A stretch of 64,000 nucleotides of DNA from Achromobacter xylosoxidans (GTDB taxonomy: Bacteria > Pseudomonadota > Gammaproteobacteria > Burkholderiales > Burkholderiaceae_B): contig NZ_MTLG01000001.1 in the NCBI RefSeq assembly GCF_002192695.1, forward strand, positions 54,878-118,877, read 5' to 3'. The notes beneath the pieces are model-generated. The model ran no database searches. It had not been told where the DNA came from and saw nothing but the letters and a program-made list of their open reading frames with translations. A program made the translations under genes and the position numbers. Positions 59,396-64,000 of the stretch are shown piece after piece. The first letter of the stretch is position 1; each line of letters begins with the position of its first letter.

Positions 59396-60490
59396 CTAGC
59401 CTCCGATATAGCTCATCTCGATCTTTTGCTCACGCTTTACGCTAGCGCGCACCTCAGAGTATCGGTCCCCACGCGACAGCCATCGCGCCCCTAGTCGGGC
59501 GACCAAGGTCTGATCATCTGTCTCGGCCCGCAGAATCGAGCGAATGTCATGGCCTTGATCGGCGAATAGACAGGTGTACAGCTTACCGTCGGCCGAAAGT
59601 CGAGCCCGTGAGCAATCGCCACAAAAGGGATGGCTCACGCTGGAGATCAGCCCAATTTCTCCTTGTCCGTCCAAGTACCGCCAGCGGCGAGCAACTTCCC
59701 CCGGCGTCGCGGACGCCACGGGCTCTAGCGGGAAGTGCCCATGGATTAGCTTCAACACTTCATCGGAAGGCAGCACGGAGTGCGGGGTCCAGCCGTTGGT
59801 CATGCCGACATCCATGAACTCGATGAAGCGTAGCGTGTGGCCCGTGCCGCGGAAGTGGCGCACCATAGGCAAGATCTGATCATCATTGACGCCACGTTGC
59901 ACCACCATGTTGATCTTGATGTGTCAAATGCCTGCATCGTGAGCCGTCGCAATTCCCTGCAAGACATCCCCCACGGATGAGGATGTATTGGCAATCCGAG
60001 CGAATGTGGCCGGCGCGAGCGCATCGAGGCTGACATTGAGACGTCGAAGGCCAGCGGCCACCAAATCATGTGCCTTGCGCGTCAGGAGCGCGCCATTGGT
60101 CGTCATGGCCAGGTCGATCGGCTCGCCTGCAAGGGTGACAAGGCGCGCCAGCCGCGCCACAAGGTGCTCCAAGTCCTTGCGCAAGAGAGGTTCGCCACCA
60201 CTCAAACGGATTTTCTGTACCCCGAGACGAACGAACGCGCGAGCTGTCCTCTCGAGTTCGTCAAAGGTCAGTAATTCATCGCGACGCAGGAACGGGTAGT
60301 CGGCCCCAAAGACCTGCCTAGGCATGCAATATGTGCAGCGAAAGTTGCATTGATCAATCACTGAAATCCGTAAGTCTCGAAGAGGACGTCCAAGCGTGTC
60401 TTCCGGCTGTCGATCCATGGGCAGTCCGGTTAATGGTCCGGGCAGTTGCGAACGAGCAACTCGGCGATCAAGCAGGGGGACTTCAATCAT
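59396..60490 (-). pseudogene. moaA: GTP 3',8-cyclase MoaA, interrupted by one in-frame TGA
   Basis: MoaA begins molybdenum-cofactor synthesis. The N-terminal part has the radical-SAM motif CNFRCTYC and the SAM-binding segment LSGGEPLLRKDLE. After GIATAHDAGI a TGA stands at 59924-59926, and the same frame continues HIKINMVVQRGVNDDQILPM. It keeps the second cluster cysteines (FCGDCSRARLSADGKLYTC) and runs to a normal end. Only that codon (189 from this start) breaks a complete gene. The start is uncertain: ATG at 60490 or 60562. It sits at the end of the aio operon, whose enzyme needs molybdenum cofactor. Confidence 0.9.
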
Positions 60491-60568
60491 TTTTGATATG
60501 TGAGTTGCTAGTAGGTCAGGGCAGGGGCCGCCAACATTAAGCGCGAACCCGCCCCATGACACGCTGCG

Positions 60569-60898
60569 TCAGCCCGGCGCGCCGCTAAGGATCCAGTTCA
60601 CGACCTGCTTGGCTTCGTCCGACGAGATGCCAGGGTTGGGGGGCATCGGCACAGGCCCCCATGTGCCCGCGCTGCCATTCTTTATTTTTCCCACGAGAAG
60701 GGTCACCGCATTGGGATCGTCCTTGAACTTGGCGCCGACATCCTTGTATGACGGGCCTACGACTTTGCGGTCCACTGCATGGCATGCCAAGCAGTTGTTC
60801 TTGCTCAGAATTGCATTGACCGCAGCGTCGGGCGCTGCCACACAGGCAAGTGATGTAGATGCCAACCCGAGCGAAACTAGCAGCTTGATGGTGCGCAT
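60569..60898 (-). CDS. Class I c-type cytochrome of the arsenite oxidase operon
   Basis: A 109-residue periplasmic mono-heme cytochrome. The signal peptide RTIKLLVSLGLASTSLACVA is cut near residue 22. The heme motif CLACH is in KNNCLACHAVDRKVVGPSY, and the Met ligand is in GPVPMPPNPG. It resembles cytochrome c551/c552. Its place 30 bp after aioA suggests that it accepts electrons from arsenite oxidase. I use the ATG at 60898; a GTG seven codons upstream is possible. Confidence 0.9.
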   Translation of the reverse strand: MRTIKLLVSLGLASTSLACVAAPDAAVNAILSKNNCLACHAVDRKVVGPSYKDVGAKFKDDPNAVTLLVGKIKNGSAGTWGPVPMPPNPGISSDEAKQVVNWILSGAPG

Positions 60899-60928
60899 GA
60901 AACTTGATTCTCCACTCAATGAAAGAAG

Positions 60929-63412
60929 TTAGCCGAGTACAAACCGGCGGCTCTTAAAGCTGATCGTGCGTCGAAACTCCTCGACAGAGCCGACCTTGCG
61001 GATGTTTCCCCATGTGCCTTTGTAATAGGGGATGATGTTGCGGTCGGTCCAGTCAGTCGTAACGTCGCCCTGGATCCCATTGACGTATCCAAACATCATG
61101 AATGTTTGCCCGCGCTTGATCTCAGGCACGGGATACACCATCGCGTAAGTCGACCCGAAATCGTTGTAGACCTCAACAATGTCTGAAGCCTCGACCCCCA
61201 GCTCCTTACAGTCGTCGGGATTGATCTCGATGTAGGCCATCGGATAGCGTTCCTGGGCGAAGCTGTTGTACTGGTCGTGATAGGCGGTTTGCCAAATTTC
61301 ATTGTTTCGACCGTTGTTCAGCCAAAACTTGTACTTTTTCTTTTGTGCTGCAACCGTCTCGGGCAGTCCCTGCCACTTGGCTGGCTTGAAGTGGGCCTTA
61401 CCGTCAGAGGTGTCGAATTTACCGTCCGTATAGAGCATCTCCGTGCCTTTGAGGCGACCATCGGCATAGGCCTGAACGGGGAGCTGGACACCGTTATTGC
61501 CGGCGGCGGCGAGCCGTTCGTACGTGACCAGATGCCCCGTATCACCACCCTGGCTGTCTATCTTGGGCGCGCCAGCCTGGCCCGCGCGACGGAACCCATC
61601 ATTGAATGCGTCTTCCTCGGCTTTCCAGTCGAATCCGGAAAAGCGCTCCACCATTTTGCTGTTGCCTTCCTTCTCATACATCGCCTTTAGCGTGTTGGCG
61701 ATTCGCGCCGCGATCAGGCAATCTGCTTGCGCTTCCCCGGGCGGGTCCATGAATTTTTGAGATAGGCGGATGCGTCGCTCGCCGTTCATGGAAGTGAGGT
61801 TTGTCTCGCCAGGGTGAGCCGCTGGCAGCATGAGATGCGCAGCTTCCGCGAGCTTGGTCGGATAGAGGTTGATGCTCGCCACAAACAGTCCGCCCTGTTG
61901 CGTGGCCGCGTAAATGATGTCGACCAATTCCTCGGTGGACGCGCCCCGGGCCTTCTGCATGGCTTCCTTCACAATCGCAGCCCGCTTGAGGACGGCGACG
62001 CGGAGCGCCTGGGCGTTGTTGCTGGTTTGAAAATTATTGGAGCCCCACCAGGTCATCATCCGGCCTTTGCCCTTGATGAGCTCTTGATCGATGTAGATCT
62101 TCTTGTCGCCGGGGTAGGGTGGCCGGGCATACCCCTCCTGGTGCCCACCCATGCGCACGCATCCTGTGCCGCGGCGCCCCACGTTGTGGGTCGCAATCAC
62201 CAAGTCCAGCAGTGCCGATTGGATGACGTAATTGTCGTTCCCCCAGATGATTCCCTTTTCATAGGCATGCATCGTCCTGGGCAATTGCCCGGTTTTCTTC
62301 GGCTTGTACGACCACTCTGCCGCCTTTTTGAGATCTTCGACCGGCACACCCGTAATCTTGCTGCATTCATCCAATGACATGCGGTTCGTCTTAACCGCCT
62401 CGTCGAACCCGGATGTGTGATCTTTAATAAAAGGCTTGTCGATCCAACCCTGCTCAACCACGTAGGTGAACAACCCGTTGAACAAGGCGATGTCGGTGCC
62501 TGGTTCGATCGCCAGGTGCAGCAATCTGTCCTTTCCTACAATCTGCCTTGCTATCGCGATAGACGGTGTGTCTCGCGGGTCGACGAATACGATACGGGTG
62601 TCGGGAAGATCTTCCCCCGCAAAGCGCGCCTTCTTCTTTTCTACGGTCTGCCCGTAAAGGTTGGGAACCCAGTGATTGAGGAAATAGTTCGTCTGGGATT
62701 CGTAGGGGTTATTGCCGATCGACCACAACACGTCGGCAAGCTCGGCGTCTTCATACGCATTGTTGAGTTCGCCGATGCCCATTTCACGCGTGGCGTGGCA
62801 CTCTGAGTTGTAGGCGGGGCGGTTGTGGATGCGCACCATTGGCGTCTGCAGGGCAGTGAACATCAGCTTCCCCGTTCCCCAAGTGTTCTCGAACCCACCA
62901 CCAGCCCCGCCGTGGTCGAAACAAGAGAACACGATGCCTTCTGGGCCATCGTTGTCCAGCACCTTCTTTAGCAGCCCCGCGTACAGCGCCAGAGCCTTAT
63001 CCCAGGGCGTATCTACCCATTGGTCGGCCGCATACATCCGAGGCTGACTCAAGCGCGCCTTCCCATCGCCATTGGGCGTGTACATGTAGCTCGCCATGCG
63101 GCCACCACGAGTAGAACTCAGGCCGCCATTGACCACGCACTCCTTGTCCGGAACGATCATGATGTTGTGGCGTGACCCGTCGCGCTGCGTGATGACGTTG
63201 GTCATCGCTGGTGTTAGCGTTATGGCGAATGGCGGCAATTGCTGGCGGAAGTCCTGGCCCAGCGCATTCTCATCCGGGGCGCGGCCTCCTTCACTTTGCT
63301 CGGGCCATTTATAGACGTGGTACCCACAGCCTACGATGCAAAAGTGGCACGTCATATTTGTGCGTGCAGCATCTTTGGGCGGCAGGGTGATGCGGTCTTT
63401 AGGTGCAGACAT
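60929..63412 (-). CDS. aioA: Arsenite oxidase large (molybdopterin) subunit
   Basis: Catalytic subunit oxidising arsenite to arsenate in the periplasm; 827 residues of the DMSO-reductase family. It binds a [3Fe-4S] cluster through C22, C25 and C29 with Ser100 in the fourth position. From the Alcaligenes faecalis enzyme, offset by one, the arsenite-site residues H196, E204, R420 and H424 are all present ([19 protein letters not shown]). It has no signal peptide and is expected to be exported as a complex with the Tat-signalled AioB. GGGAGG precedes the ATG. It is 14 bp after aioB. Confidence 0.97.
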   Translation of the reverse strand: MSAPKDRITLPPKDAARTNMTCHFCIVGCGYHVYKWPEQSEGGRAPDENALGQDFRQQLPPFAITLTPAMTNVITQRDGSRHNIMIVPDKECVVNGGLSSTRGGRMASYMYTPNGDGKARLSQPRMYAADQWVDTPWDKALALYAGLLKKVLDNDGPEGIVFSCFDHGGAGGGFENTWGTGKLMFTALQTPMVRIHNRPAYNSECHATREMGIGELNNAYEDAELADVLWSIGNNPYESQTNYFLNHWVPNLYGQTVEKKKARFAGEDLPDTRIVFVDPRDTPSIAIARQIVGKDRLLHLAIEPGTDIALFNGLFTYVVEQGWIDKPFIKDHTSGFDEAVKTNRMSLDECSKITGVPVEDLKKAAEWSYKPKKTGQLPRTMHAYEKGIIWGNDNYVIQSALLDLVIATHNVGRRGTGCVRMGGHQEGYARPPYPGDKKIYIDQELIKGKGRMMTWWGSNNFQTSNNAQALRVAVLKRAAIVKEAMQKARGASTEELVDIIYAATQQGGLFVASINLYPTKLAEAAHLMLPAAHPGETNLTSMNGERRIRLSQKFMDPPGEAQADCLIAARIANTLKAMYEKEGNSKMVERFSGFDWKAEEDAFNDGFRRAGQAGAPKIDSQGGDTGHLVTYERLAAAGNNGVQLPVQAYADGRLKGTEMLYTDGKFDTSDGKAHFKPAKWQGLPETVAAQKKKYKFWLNNGRNNEIWQTAYHDQYNSFAQERYPMAYIEINPDDCKELGVEASDIVEVYNDFGSTYAMVYPVPEIKRGQTFMMFGYVNGIQGDVTTDWTDRNIIPYYKGTWGNIRKVGSVEEFRRTISFKSRRFVLG

Positions 63413-63426
63413 GAGAGCCTCCCGAC

Positions 63427-63957
63427 TTAGAGAATGTTGGCCTGACGGCCGTAGATCAGTCCCTCAACGCCGACTGCGGAAACGGCATCCGAACTGGCGT
63501 CATAGCGCAACAGAATGCGCGGGAGGTTCTCGGTGGCCTGCCCACATATCATCTGACCCGCCTTCTCAGCATCAAATTCGCTGAAGTGGCAAGGGCACTT
63601 GAACGTTTTTGTCTTGTTGTCGAACACTGTCGGGCACCCCATATGGGTACACATCGTGCTAAAGGCGACGATGTCGTGATCGGGCCCTACGCCACCGGGA
63701 ACTGGATGGCCTAGCTTCACCGCGGTACACGGCGAGGCGCTGTCCGGATAGGTGAATTGCAGCGGCGTATCGGCCGCGAGTTTTTTCGCCATGCCGATTG
63801 ACCTTACGGGGTAGGGCAGCGTGGTGCCAGTGTGTGGCGCAGCCGGTGTCTGCGCCTGGACGGGCACGATAGGAATTAGGGTCGCGGCCGCAACCGCGCC
63901 ACCTGTGCCGCTCAGCTTGAGAAAGCCGCGCCGGGTGAAGATCTGTGGGTCGGACAT
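63427..63957 (-). CDS. aioB: Arsenite oxidase small (Rieske) subunit
   Basis: A 176-residue Rieske protein that takes electrons from AioA. A Tat signal ([20 protein letters not shown]) directs folded export. The [2Fe-2S] ligands are C103/H105 and C121/H124 ([16 protein letters not shown]), and C108 with C123 can form the supporting disulfide. AATAGGAAA lies before the ATG. It is the first visible gene of the operon; only 43 bp upstream of it are inside the window, so its promoter and any aioX/S/R genes are not seen. Confidence 0.96.
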   Translation of the reverse strand: MSDPQIFTRRGFLKLSGTGGAVAAATLIPIVPVQAQTPAAPHTGTTLPYPVRSIGMAKKLAADTPLQFTYPDSASPCTAVKLGHPVPGGVGPDHDIVAFSTMCTHMGCPTVFDNKTKTFKCPCHFSEFDAEKAGQMICGQATENLPRILLRYDASSDAVSAVGVEGLIYGRQANIL

Positions 63958-64000
63958 GTCGATATTTCCTATTGAAACGAAATGACGGCTTCAGTACTCT

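Larger units (their letters stand above)
51084..64000. mobile_element. Integrated genomic island / ICE at tRNA-Arg(CCG), partial
   Basis: From the tRNA 3' end rightwards the sequence changes. Base composition is lower in GC than the backbone. A tyrosine integrase points its 3' end at the tRNA, and excisionase, phage-like regulators, ParA/KorB, an H-NS-like protein and arsenite-oxidase cargo follow. The island continues past the right edge: no second copy of the tRNA 3' end is seen within the window. Conjugation genes, if any, are outside, so whether it is self-transmissible cannot be judged here. Confidence 0.9.

Noticed and set aside
59924..59926. Selenocysteine at the in-frame TGA of moaA
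   Set aside because: MoaA is not a selenoprotein, the position is not a catalytic cysteine, and no obvious SECIS-type hairpin was noticed just after the codon. A nonsense mutation or sequence error is simpler.

Overview
The window looks like a chromosome segment from a high-GC betaproteobacterium of the Bordetella/Achromobacter group (Alcaligenaceae). This is an inference from gene content: a complete atp operon followed by hemE, priA and rep, two Bug/TctC-type periplasmic binding proteins, many LysR/IclR/TetR-controlled CoA and amino-acid catabolic clusters, and an arsenite-oxidase island of the kind found in arsenite-oxidising members of that family.

Positions 1-50.8 kb are chromosomal backbone. 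A DUF1254 exported protein is followed by atpIBEFHAGDC (1.9-9.4 kb, plus strand), a Fis-type regulator, hemE, an AT-rich intergenic region with a perfect DnaA box, priA, rep and a class II glutamine amidotransferase. From 18.1 to 28.8 kb the minus strand carries a probable nine-gene operon: an aspartoacylase-like enzyme, a dipeptide/oligopeptide ABC transporter, an alpha/beta hydrolase, an M20 peptidase and an autotransporter-type barrel almost without a passenger. A DapD-like gene lies just downstream, and a divergent LysR gene and a second, very similar binding protein lie upstream. From 33.5 to 41 kb is an acyl-CoA cluster (two crotonases, nitronate monooxygenase, TetR, acyl-CoA dehydrogenase, CoA-transferase, 3-hydroxyacyl-CoA dehydrogenase). 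From 41.1 to 45.6 kb an IclR regulator faces a TctC/amidohydrolase/CobW-type GTPase operon, with matching inverted repeats at both promoters. From 45.6 to 49.8 kb a LysR regulator faces an operon of two SDR enzymes, a carboxymuconolactone-decarboxylase-family protein and another TctC protein. A membrane-anchored di-heme cytochrome c closes the backbone.

At 51.0 kb a tRNA-Arg(CCG) gene marks the left end of an integrated element that runs off the right edge. Its leftward genes are tyrosine integrase, excisionase, a DUF1173 protein and a chain of very small ORFs joined by overlapping stop/start codons. They lie downstream of a promoter that carries a phage-like operator between its -35 and -10 boxes and a boxA-like antitermination sequence just past the start site. 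A CI-like repressor and a Cro-like protein are divergent, and the same 16-bp operator lies at the Cro-like start. Rightward come ParA and a KorB/ParB protein, with three copies of the IncP-type KorB operator (TTTAGCNGCTAAA), then a small unknown gene and an H-NS-like gene. Cargo at the right is ArsR (plus strand) facing aioB-aioA-cytochrome c-moaA (minus strand). AioA keeps its predicted cluster-binding and arsenite-binding residues. moaA is interrupted by one in-frame TGA with the frame otherwise intact.

The least familiar part is the 51.0-58.5 kb control module, which combines a phage-style repressor switch, a boxA-tagged integration/excision operon and an IncP-style KorB/ParA circuit. No right attachment site, conjugation genes or aio sensor genes are inside the window.
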